Source: Cichorium intybus (Eukaryota; Streptophyta; Magnoliopsida; Asterales; Asteraceae). Taken from it: a DNA stretch of 64,000 bases. The stretch is taken from the NCBI GenBank assembly GCA_023525715.1, contig CM042011.1, forward strand, positions 61,216,354 through 61,280,353, given 5' to 3'. Below, one piece after another: positions 46,901-56,484 of the stretch; positions within the stretch are counted from its first letter, which is position 1; every line of letters begins with the position of its first letter. The notes beneath the pieces were generated by a model. It made no database searches, was not told the DNA's origin, and saw nothing but the letters and a program-made list of their open reading frames with translations. The position numbers and the translations under genes were made by a program.

Positions 46901-47936
46901 ATATGTCAAGGCTAGTGGGAGTATAGTCACTTTTCTGGTGCTGTATGTCGATGACATACTGCTCATGGGAAACGATATTCCAACCTTGCAAGATGTTAAG
47001 GCTTGGCTTGGGAAATGTTTCGCCATGAAGGACCTAGGAGAGGCTGCCTATATTCTTGGGATTAGAATATTGAGAGATAGGAAGAAAAGACTAATTGGAC
47101 TTAGTCAGGGTACGTACTTGGAAAAGGTACTAAAGAGGTTTAGTATGGAAAATTCCAAGAAGGGAGAGCTACCTATCCAAAGTAATGCAAAACTGAGTAA
47201 GACTCAAAGTCCGAGTACAGACGAGGAAATAGCTGAGATGAGTCGAGTACCATACGCTTCGGCTGTGGGATCGATCATGTACGCTATGACGTGTACTCGC
47301 CCTGATGTGGCTTTTGCCTTGAGCATGGTCAGTCGGTACCAGGGTAACCCTGGAAGGGCACATTGGATAGCTGTGAAAAATATACTCAAGTACCTGCGAA
47401 GGACCAAGAACATGGTGTTAGTCCTCGGTGGCAGTGATACCTTGAGAGTTGAAGGATATACAGATGCCAGCTTTCAGACGGATAGAGACAGTGGTCGGTC
47501 TCAGTCGGGCTGGGTATTCCTTTTGAACGGTGGAGCAGTTACTTGGAAAAGTTCCAAGCAAGAAACAGTGGCTGATTCTACGTGCGAATCAGAGTACATA
47601 GCAGCAAGTGAAGCGTCAAAGGAAGCGGCTTGGCTGAAGAATTTTATCGGTGACCTTGGAGTAGTCCCGAGTATTCAGGAGCCCTTGGAACTGTTCTGCG
47701 ATAACGAAGGTGCGGTCGCCTTGACAAAGGAACCGCGAGACCATGGAAAGTCCAGGCATATCGACAGAAAGTACCACTACATCAGACATAGGGTAGAAGA
47801 AGGTCACCTCCTTGTAAAGAGGGTATCATCGGAAGATAATCCTGCAGATCCCTTGACAAAGGCTCTGAGTAGGATTAAGCATAATCAGCATGCTAGGAGC
47901 ATAGGATTAAGAGATGATATAAGTTTTAGTAATTAG
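43905..47936 (+). CDS. Ty1/copia gag-pol polyprotein, full length
   Basis: A single frame of 1343 residues encodes all functions needed for copying through RNA. Gag occupies about residues 1-265. A CCHC zinc knuckle (CFYCKEKGHWKRSC) is at about 269-282. The aspartic protease has VLDTGC at about 315-320. The pre-integrase HHCC region (LWHSRLGH ... CESCLLGK) is at about 450-490. Integrase catalytic residues are Asp in HTDVCGP (about 514), Asp in SDRGGEY (about 578) and Glu in GVAERRN (about 615). Reverse transcriptase spans about 850-1090, with YVDD at about 1012-1015. RNase H has GYTDA (about 1186), STCESEY and FCDNEGA (to about 1270). Integrase before RT defines copia order. All key residues are present and no stop or frameshift is seen. 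Gag and pol share one frame, so their ratio is not set by frameshifting. Confidence 0.97.
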   Translation: MSSADQSAPQSNSSVPSILSLCSKVQLNGTNYNDWIRNIKMALRYENKEYVLETELVDVDPETATPEEIASYQKHTDDATKVACIMIATMNPELQRIYEDYWPYEMHKELAEKFRKQERIERCEVVKDFTNSKPKDGESICTHVQRMQGYVERLRKLAMPVPEQLAVDIVLNSLPSSYDQFRLAYHLNNNQANMTELHRMLRVAEDGMKGKSVPSVNQPVLAIGSGKGKKRKGPPKQNWREKVQAGSSSNGSRTKTSQIPCVANPDEANCFYCKEKGHWKRSCPKYLQDVKDGKVKPSTAGIYTIFKNSPSSNSWVLDTGCGFHICSDMQGLKESREVEHGRLNLIMGNRRSSPVTKIGVYSLVLSSEVCIDLLDCCYSPEMARNIISFHALFRQGFHFSFDNNIGSISVFKNGILNFTAYPCDGVYETVKCVDNLGQSVNYIDSTSNVEKACLWHSRLGHISKKRIAQLQKDGVLESFDLKSDDVCESCLLGKMTKSPFKGSFERGEGLLDIIHTDVCGPFRSTTKDGTRFYVTFTDDFSRYGYIYLIKHKSDTFEKFKEFKNEVENQLGRKIKMLRSDRGGEYLSIEFLDYLKECGIVSQLTPPRTPQLNGVAERRNRTLLDMVRSMMSRASLPIHFWGYALETAAHILNLVPTKKVAKTPHEMWTGKAPSLAHIKVWGCEAFVRRETQDKLADRSERCFFIGYPKQSFGYLFYRPSEDVVFVARRAVFRERELVFKEDSGSTIDLEEIQESSDDATLGETSNQHEEEVPVGPTDVSLPLRRSGRVSMPPEFYGFHITSDGDTFVSDRTLINLDEPANYQEAVAGPESAKWKEAMDSEIKSMYDNQVWNLVDNVPGRKTVGCKWIFKKKTDMDGKVHTFKARLVAKGFTQTPGVDYDETFSPVAKIKSIRIMLAIAAFHDYEIWQMDVKTAFLNGKLTEDVYMNQPEGFVDAKYPNKVCKLERSIYGLKQASRSWNLCFHEKVKEFGFSRSEDESCVYVKASGSIVTFLVLYVDDILLMGNDIPTLQDVKAWLGKCFAMKDLGEAAYILGIRILRDRKKRLIGLSQGTYLEKVLKRFSMENSKKGELPIQSNAKLSKTQSPSTDEEIAEMSRVPYASAVGSIMYAMTCTRPDVAFALSMVSRYQGNPGRAHWIAVKNILKYLRRTKNMVLVLGGSDTLRVEGYTDASFQTDRDSGRSQSGWVFLLNGGAVTWKSSKQETVADSTCESEYIAASEASKEAAWLKNFIGDLGVVPSIQEPLELFCDNEGAVALTKEPRDHGKSRHIDRKYHYIRHRVEEGHLLVKRVSSEDNPADPLTKALSRIKHNQHARSIGLRDDISFSN

Positions 47937-48774
47937 ATAGATTTCGAAACTTGTAACAATGTATTGTATTTGACTCTTGTGATTTAATAATAGAGATTTA
48001 TTATGGTTTACTACTCTTGTCAATACTTTATCATTGTGTTTCAAATTTTGCATGTTTTACTTCCTGAATAATTGGATTATTCAAATATCCACAGTCAATT
48101 ACACTTTAAGGGAGTAAGCGTGAAGTAAGACTGTCATGAATTGGTAATAGATTGTCTAAGGAGTTAGACATTGCAATTGGATTGCTGCACCATTCGTGAG
48201 TACTTGGAAATGGAGATTTGAGTATTGGATAAACCCGCGCTCAATGGATTGCTTCATGGATTACATCACGAGCAATGTTGAGACGATAATATCTTTTGAT
48301 CTTTAAGCTAAGACATATGAGTTATGATTTATTAGACGGTTGTTCATTGATAATACGAAAACGCATCGGTAACTCGGTGTTATAAAACGTATTGTTGTGG
48401 GTAATTTGTCTGGTAAAAGACATAAGTATATGAGTCAAAGCTTATTCGTCCCTTGACCCTAACGGGAAACAGATATCTGTAGGCCTCTCGATGATTTTGA
48501 AGTTGACTAAAATGGTTGGCCAACCGGGACTAAATTGGTAGTCTAAGAGTCATATGCAAATCGGAAATCGAGGAACAGTGAATCAGACCAGATTGATTTT
48601 ATCCATGTCTTGAGTCTGAAAAATATCTTGTTGGACGGAGGATCATCTGATCACTTATCTATGGACAGGACTGATTAGATCAGAGTTTGGCATTGGTTTC
48701 TAGGAAGCTACAAGTGCTGGTTAATTAGAGGCTAAATTGGTAATTATAGTCATAGACTTATCCAAGTGGGAGAC
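47937..48774 (+). other. 3' untranslated region of intact copia element
   Basis: Shared with the last part of the pol-less relatives, which suggests it holds cis signals they retained. It ends in the polypurine tract. The GGAGCG hairpin is not repeated here. Confidence 0.65.
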
Positions 48775-49550
48775 TGTTGGATTAGGTGTCTAAGCCATGA
48801 CTAATAATTGGTATTTACCTAATTAATAGAAGCACAGTCCATTTGGGTTGCCCTCATGGCTGGAGGTTTGGTAGAAAATTCGGTAGAGAGAAAGGTTGAT
48901 TTATTATGGGATTAATAAATCAACAGGAATTAAATATATAGTTTATTAATATATTAAAGTCATAATATATTAATTAGAAACTATATTAATTAATTAGGAA
49001 TTAATCCAGAATTAATTGGATTTAATTTGGGGATTAAATTAATTAATTAAAGGTGCAGGGACTAAAACTGTAATTATTCAATAGTTGAGTAAGTGACAGT
49101 GTATCAGTGACCAGTGGAAGTCGAAATCCATATATGGGAATATATGAATTTCGAAATTAATAATATAGATAAATAGGATTTGAATTATAAGATAAAAGGT
49201 TTATCTTATTTGAATTCAAAAAGGTTTATCTCTAAGGTTTATCCACTGGCCATTTGGAAACTATAAATAGGGACTCCCAGGCACTGCAAATTCACGCCAA
49301 CTCTCATAAGACTCTCTCTGGTTTTCGATTTCCTCTTCTCCTCTAGCTTGGGTGTGATTTCCATTTGAGGCAGGATATTTTTGCTGCTCAGCTTCCAAGA
49401 AATAAAGGTTGGTTTTTCTGTTTTGATCTTTAGTTTCTTTTTCTGGCCTCTAGGTTTTTTGTTGTATGTTCAATTAGAAGAAAACATAGATCCTTATAGG
49501 TTGCATGTGAACTTAGGTTATTTAGTTCATGGATTGCTTAAAACCTTTCA
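48775..49550 (+). repeat. 3' LTR of intact copia element
   Basis: Same length and, by eye, same sequence as the 5' LTR. Confidence 0.95.
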
Positions 49551-49555
49551 CTATG

Positions 49556-50989
49556 TTCCCTTCTTTTGATGATTCAATTACTCCCACTGGTTCCTAGACC
49601 AGTTGTAAAGATCAATCAAACTGTCACATAGACTGTGTCTCGCGGTAAGGTTTTCTTATTTGGCAGCAACTGGGCTCACCAATGCTTCCAGCTGTCGGAT
49701 TACTTATCCGTACCATCTTTAGTGTTTTACCACTACCCGGTATATCACCCAAATCATAACTCCTTATGACAGTGACAATAACTACTGGTCAAGCGAAGAG
49801 AGGGTATGTCAGGTTTAACAGGAATCTAATTCCTGGTCAAGTCCCAGTGGTGACTAAAGGTTCTTTCACTTGGCTAATCCCTGAACTCATTCATAATTAT
49901 TCTTACTCCCACTGTTTCCTTAGAACTTGAGTTCTTTCTAAAAGTACTATTCTTTCAAATGATAACCGGGATGGCCAATGAAACGACATTGCTGATCACT
50001 TTCAGGCTTGTCATGAGATTCAGACGAATGCTACATGACCCTGGACTTTCTATGTACTAGTGGGACGATCCCAGCTTTACATTTCAGACAGTGTCAACAT
50101 AACCTACATAGTCTAAGATGTGGTCGGAATATTGTTTCTGCGGTCTGACTGGTTGAATATTTAATTCATTGAAATACTAATTGGAAATGTATCTTATACA
50201 TCGAGGATCAAAACTATTTCGATCAATGCTCCATCATCTTCCCTAAGACATATTATAACCATTAGTGTTCTTGGAAGAGGATAAACTGTGAAACATTTTC
50301 TCAGTCTATGTTGTTACTCAGGTTCTGTTGATCTTATGCTTCCTTTGAAATCTTTGAACACTTCAAGGTTCCAATCAATCGCTTATTCCGATAAACGAAG
50401 CCATATTTGTCAAACCATTTGGCAAATATCATGAAGCATAACTAATCGTGTTCTGTTCAAAGATTCGAGCAATACACAGTAACTTATGTGTCTGTTGCTC
50501 AAAATCTTAATACCTTTACAGTTCCATGTAAATTTATGACTTTGTTAATATTGTTCAAGACATTCAATCATCACCTGACTCCAAGTCAACTGATTCCAAA
50601 ATCCTATCCATTGGATCTTTGGGCGATTCCTTTCTTGCCATAATTAATTTTATTAAGCACTCAATTCATCATGTGACTCTAAGTCAAATGATTCCAAAGT
50701 CCTGTCCAACTGGACCTTTGGTTGAAGTGATTATCATAAAATTCACTTTAACAATCATAAAGAACACAATTTACAAATCCAATCCCATTGGATGTATCAA
50801 CATTCAAGTTATTACCATTTATGTCATTAACACATTCACACAAACATTTCGAGGATAATTAAAACAATCAAAAGAAAATAAACATTTTATTAAAAACACA
50901 AAAACCCTCGAACAATGTACTATATGAAAACAATGTCGTTTGCATCTAATTGTAATATCTAACTAAACTTCAAAAACCGCACGAGCTCC
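49556..50989 (-). other. Internal non-coding part of minus-strand copia element
   Basis: Inverse counterpart of about 33930-35430, including two TGACT/AGTCA repeat units at 50570-50725. No intact gene. Confidence 0.65.
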
Positions 50990-51895
50990 AGATCCAATCC
51001 GAATATGCTCCTGTGCGACACCATCCCGCATCCTTTAGAGTTTGTGCATACAGAGCAAATGTGTGAAACACATCCTGTATCAAGGAAATGAGGATCAGGT
51101 GTTCTGAATTCTAAGATATTTATGAGTTTACTAAACGGTTTGGCTTTAGAGCATTTTTCCAATCTTTCCGTGACTGTGTCCCACCTTGTGGATTCCCAGT
51201 TTGAAACATCGAACAATCGGTCCAGACGATCTGGATCATTTCTTGATGCACCTTAATACTGGACTCAATCCTGAAGCAGCATAATTAATGGAACTATGCT
51301 TCTCCATGAACGATTCATACAGAGTCGACATTGAATGCACTTCCACGATTGTCTTATCCGGTTACCCTTTCTGTTCATCTGGATGAACAGATCAGCGAGT
51401 TGAGCTAATGCTTAACTCCTGATCACAAAAGGAAACCATTTTTATACTGTTCGCCTATGTATCCCTCAATCTCGGGAACCCGCAAACTGGTGCTACTTCC
51501 TTCTAGCTTGCAACTTCAAGCTCTTTGAAGATCCTAGTTCGTTCCCTTTATTCAACCAGTTCACGGAACCTTTCCTGAACTAGCTGTGCTAACTTATCAG
51601 ACCCCAGGAATTCTAAATCCCTGCGGAACTCGGGGTTAATGATCAATAGCATAAGGCAACGAACTTCCTTGGACTCAATAGTCAAGGAGTCATGCTCATC
51701 ACAAGCTGCTGTGTGATGCCATGTTTGGGAGCGGACACTCAGTCGGATATGGTTCGCCAGCAAAACTAAGAACTATTCTCTAATTGCAAAACCATATCAT
51801 ATAGTCAAGGCCAGTCAGCCTTACCATATTTAACAGGTGCTTTCTGAAGCTCTCAGAAATAGGTGAAGGAGGAGAATGACATTTTCTTCAGACAT
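50990..51895 (-). pseudogene. Broken gag-like gene with protease trace
   Basis: Homologous to the gag-like gene at 32970-33809. It starts at an ATG on the minus strand at 51895 (MSEEN...) and is broken by frameshifts. Open pieces remain at 51763-51548 and 51216-50959. The last piece reads into a FLDTGCVSHIC segment, a recognisable aspartic-protease motif that the plus-strand relative retains only in decayed form. Confidence 0.75.
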
Positions 51896-53248
51896 ATATA
51901 AAATTTGAATTTATTCGTTTAATTCATCCTTTTAAATAATTACCCAATATACATTATTTAACTAGGCTAGGATCCAAAATACCCCAACTATGCTGTGAAG
52001 AGGGATGCCGTAGTCACAACACAGTGGTCATTAAGGTAGATAACTTTTATCAATTTCAGTCTTATGAAATTCCTAGATCTGTGAGATTCATTGAACTGTT
52101 CAATGGCATGTTTAATCTCGGATATGCCCCACCGTTTGTGACTGGGATGCCGAGGATCACAAACCGGGTGTGAATAACCATGCAAATTAGCTTGGTACTC
52201 TCGGGGTCCATTATCATCTCAAATTGATGTGCCGGTTAACCACACACGCTCCATCAACAATGATAACACCCGAGAAACCCATTGCCACTCTTTATGAACC
52301 CCCATTGGTGTGCCGGTAACCCACACACGCTCCACCAACGTTTCATAAAGTGCAATGTGCAATTTCATGGGTTAGCATCAAATTCACATTTTTTTCTAAA
52401 GCAACTAGATTGGGAATTCTTGTACGGGTTCTAGTACTTTGATCATTATACTTTTAATGATTAAGCGGTCCTATCAAAACTGTTCGGCTAACGACCCTCC
52501 ACTGATCAGGCGAGCGGTGGGTGAGAGTGAACACCCATTAGACCGCCATTTTATAGACAGTCTCCTTATACCCACTTTAAAGACCAGCTTCGTGAATGAG
52601 GCCTACTAAAGATTTGACTAACCAATTTATCTTATACATATAGTATTAACCTTTAATAATATATATAAGATGTATTTTAAATCTTTTAAAATATTCCTGG
52701 TTTATCTTTTAATTTTCTGAAATTTAACTATTAAATTTCAAATTAAATTAAACCTTTAATTTGATTTAATTTATCTTTTAATTAAACTATTAATTAAATT
52801 AATTAAATCTAGATATTTTAAACCTTTTTAAAATATTTTAGGATTTATCCTTTAATTTTTGAAATTTAACCATTAAATCAAAATTAAATTAAATCTCTTG
52901 AATTATCTTTTAATTAAACAATTAATTAAATTAATTCAAATGTAGATAGGTTTTTCCAAATTAATCAAATCAATTTAAACCTATCTTAAACCCCTAATTA
53001 TCGAATTCAAACAAACTGGGTTTAAGGTTATCCATTTAATTAAACAATTAAAGTTACCAAAAATAGAAAGCCTTCCAAAACCCTAATGCCTATTTTCGAA
53101 AATTACTAAGGGGGGGGGGGGGGGAAGGTTTCTAAAACCCAAACCCTAAATCCATATCAGGCCCAAAGAGATTTATAAACAATAAACCCTAATTAAGAAA
53201 ACTATTACATCAATTCAATAAGAAAACAACCAAATGCTCTGATACCAC
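51896..53248 (-). other. Leader of minus-strand copia element
   Basis: Holds hairpins at 52228-52252 and 52308-52333, the GTTTGTGA/TCACAAAC hairpin around 52131-52165, a 15-G run at 53110-53124 and the primer site 53236-53247. Confidence 0.7.
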
Positions 53249-54012
53249 TGAAAGGTTTTCTGCAACCATGAACTAAATAACCTAAGTTCACATGCAACCT
53301 AGAAAAGATCTATGTTTTCTTACTTTGAACATGTAACTAATTCCTAAAGGCCAAACAAAATAACTAAAAGAATAAATCAGAAAAAACTAACCTTTAGTTT
53401 TAATCTTGAAGCTAAGCAACACAAGTGTCCTGCCTCAAATGAGATCACACCCAGGGAGCCAGAGGGTGGACGAAAATTCCAGAGAGAATTATATAAAAAT
53501 GAGCAACCATAATGAGGCCTAGGGTTCCCTATTTATAGGGAAACAAGAAACCCTAGCCGTCAGCCATTTTCCGGATTATACGTACGCGCGCCGCGGCCTT
53601 TACATTGGCGCGCCGCACGCCGAAATTCAACTATTGAATTCGTACGAATATGTACGCGCGTCGCGGCCTTTACATTGGCGCGCTGCTCGCCGCAATTCAA
53701 CTATTGAATTTGTACGACTTTAATCCTTGACTTCCTGATTAATCTAATTAATGCCACAGAAATTAATCTAATTAATTCCTGATTAATTATTAATCAATCA
53801 ATATAGTTTCTAGTTAATATATTATCACTTTAATATATTAACAAACCATATCTTTTATTTCTATTGATTTATTAATCCCATAATAAACCAACCTTTCTCT
53901 CTACCGAACTTTCTACCAAACCTCCAGCTATGAGGGCAACCCAAATGGACTTTGCTTCTATTAATTAGGTAAATACAAATTATTAGTCATGGCTTAGACA
54001 CATAATCCAACA
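53249..54012 (-). repeat. 5' LTR of minus-strand copia element
   Basis: 764 bp. Carries CGTACGCGCGCCGCGG at 53581-53596, a 16-bp word also in the Athila-derived LTRs. Confidence 0.88.
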
Positions 54013-54368
54013 CCTCTGTCCAATTTACACGGCCCCTGTCAGCATCGGTACAATTTCATTAAGCATTTACACGACCCGTGCTAAACTTACACGACCCGTG
54101 TAACCCTCGGTAAGAATTCATCAACTTATTACACGACCTGTGTTAAACTTACTCGACCCGTGTAACCCTCGGTAAAACTTCATTGATCTTTTACACGACT
54201 CGTGCTAAATTTACACAACCCGTGTAACCCATTTTTGGCGTTTTTTTGCACGAAAACTCTACTCAAAAGGTGTTCTAACCTTCCAAACTCTTATAACATC
54301 ATATTAAATCATAATTACGATATGATTAACATATAAATACTTACCAAAAAGTAACATGGTGTTACAAC
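54013..54368 (-). other. Right part of the solo gypsy LTR
   Basis: Contains at least five ACACGACCCGTG-like words with AT-rich spacers (54045-54235) and the terminal TGTTACA. Confidence 0.65.
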
Positions 54369-56484
54369 TTATATAATACCACTAATTTAATTACATTATC
54401 CATCAATATTGATCATAATATGACTTTCAAAATCTATTATTAATCAAATATCACGTACAAACATGTTTTCTCAAAGTGATAAAGGCTTCTATTTATAGGT
54501 TTTAGTTCTCAAAAGTATTAAAACTCAAAAATAAAGATGAATATTACTAAAAAAAACTTTTGAAACTGACTAGGTTGTAAGTTTAAAGTATGTCATAAAA
54601 AAGTGACAAGGATGTTACATTGCACATATAATAACCTTTAATTTTTTTTTCTTATATAATCCCACTATTTAGGTTCTCTTATCAATATTGATCATACCAT
54701 TGTTTTCAAAGTCTATTGTTAATTAGTTGTCAATTTATCATAAAAACATGTTTTTATCCCAAAGTTTCAGCAATTATCCTATTTCGTTTTAACTTCAAAA
54801 ATCAATGAAACTAAAAAGATGAATATTTAAAAGAGTTAAAAACTATTAAAAAACCAATTGAGTTGGAAGTTCATCAATAAGTCGTGTGCCACAGTTCAAT
54901 GTGTGATGACACCGTTGTAAACATTTTATTTCATTTTCATAAAATTTATGCACATAAAAGTTATAAACATTAATCCTTGAGCGTTCAAACAAATATGTTT
55001 TTATATATAAATATTTATAATATATGTCATTTAATCAATGTAGTTTAATATGAATTATCATGTACCACATTAATTTGAATTTATTAGAAAAAACATATCA
55101 GAGTGGATATCAGTGAGCACCCTTCCAAAATTTACAAAAACGATCCTAAAATTGAAATCAAAAGTTTATAGAATGTTGCAACTGATTCGTAATCTGGTTA
55201 TAATCAAGAAAACAAAAGAACAAAGATATGAGAGAAATAATTTTAGCCTCTTTACTTATAGATATTTTCTTTCTCTGGAAATTTGTTTATTAAGCTATGT
55301 GGGATGAGAATTATATTAGTCTTTTTACATATAGATGTTTGATTTCTCTTAAGTTGTGTTTCTTAAACAATGTGGGACAAGAAATTGATACAAAAATAAC
55401 ACACTATGAATAAAATTTTGATCCCATATCGTCATGATAAACTAACTAAAGAAGCTTTTTTATTCTATAAATAAAGGTCTCCCTCAAGTTTAAACAATTA
55501 TATAGGTCATCAGATTATATATTTTTATTGTTGGAAACATTTCCAAATATTAAAGTTCAATGAAATATATAGTTAAAATTTTCTTATTTTGTAATAAAGT
55601 TGAGCTTTAAAAATTTAGTGAGTTGATCCAAGATGAACTATTGATTCATTCATCAAATTGCACAAAATCGCACGCATTGTGCTGAATAATAATATTTTGA
55701 ACTTTTATTTCTTATGTAATATTAATGTCAAAACGACGATTTCTAATTTTATCAGATGTCATTCAATCAATATACTTTGTGTATTCTAACTATATATATT
55801 TTCTATTATAAAGAAAGTCATTTAAAACAATGTGGTTCAAGATACATGATTTATCTTTTACCACATCAATTTGAAGTTTTTTTTTATCCCACATTGTTTC
55901 ACATACATATATGACATTTTCTATTTCTTTTATATAATACAATTGATATGCTTCCATTATCCACCAAATAGCATAGCATTAATTTAAATTAAATATTCTA
56001 AATTAAAATATGGTCAAATACGCAATCTTTAAACTGATTATAAAATAGATAAAAGTAAAATTAAATTTGAATATATACAATAAATTTATCCAAACACAAC
56101 CTGTCAGTAGATTATTAAAATCATGTGGTTTGAGATAACTCTTTATCTTAAACCATATTAATTTGATTTTTATTTGATGCATTGTATTTATTCATTAAAA
56201 TTGTTGAAATTCGTTGTATTCGAAATTTATGACATGTGTATGAATTATCATATAGTTAATAATAATAAATATATTTTTCTATAATTTTTTTAAATTTGGT
56301 ATAAGAATAACATACGTTTATTTATATTCTAACTAATAATTTTTTTTCCTGCGCAACGCGCGGGCATTCGCCTAGTTTAATAAAAAGTTACGCTTAACAC
56401 CAAAGTATCTTTGAATTTTGCATGTGTCCATTTGATGAAATTCCTCATCAATTGTGAAAATCTCTAAATGTTGTTGTATAAAAA

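Larger units (their letters stand above)
41774..49550 (+). mobile_element. Intact Ty1/copia retrotransposon (7777 bp)
   Basis: Two 776-bp LTRs (41774-42549 and 48775-49550) look identical by eye, TGTTGG...CTTTCA. Perfect 5-bp duplication CTATG at 41769-41773 and 49551-49555. Primer site TGGTATCAGAGC at 42551, polypurine tract CAAGTGGGAGAC before 48775, and one uninterrupted gag-pol frame. It lies inside the minus-strand relative, so it is the younger insertion. Confidence 0.95.
38736..54012 (-). mobile_element. Minus-strand non-autonomous copia element, interrupted
   Basis: LTRs of 764 bp lie at 38736-39499 and 53249-54012. The polypurine tract is at 39500-39512 and the tRNA-Met primer site at 53236-53247, both on the minus strand. 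The flanks CCCCT (38731-38735) and CCTCT (54013-54017) differ at one position, a plausible aged target duplication. The internal region is split by the intact copia element at 41774-49550. The content parallels the element at 31561-38414, namely a gag-like remnant and long non-coding 3' half. Confidence 0.78.
23698..54368 (-). mobile_element. Solo gypsy LTR hosting nested retrotransposons
   Basis: On the minus strand it runs TGTAACACCATG (54368) to GCCGGGTGTTACA (23698). The flanking 5-bp duplication is ACTTA (23693-23697 and 54369-54373). Removing the two nested blocks leaves 23698-24487, 38415-38735 and 54013-54368, about 1.45 kb, with no internal domain between, so a solo LTR is the simplest reading. 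It has a 44-bp repeat, a CCAGGTGAGTAATC donor-like site (about 24331-24344) and ACACGACCCGTG words at about 54045-54235. Confidence 0.72.
22886..56375 (+). mobile_element. Helitron-like element split by a 30.7-kb nest
   Basis: The 5' end is read as A|TCTATATCTATATATC at 22886. The 3' end is a GC-rich stem GCGCAACGCGCGGG followed by CATTCGCCTAG|T ending at 56375, a typical Helitron terminus inserted between A and T. Own sequence is 22886-23697 plus 54374-56375, about 2.8 kb, without helicase. It carries four diverged copies of a module beginning TTATATAATAC...ATTATCCATCAA (about 23105, 54372, 54652, 55920). The 3' end is well supported, the 5' end less so. Confidence 0.6.

Noticed and set aside
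53110..53124. Run of 15 G
   Set aside because: Homopolymer in a decayed leader, where relatives have a short C/G run; possibly sequencing slippage, so not given functional meaning.
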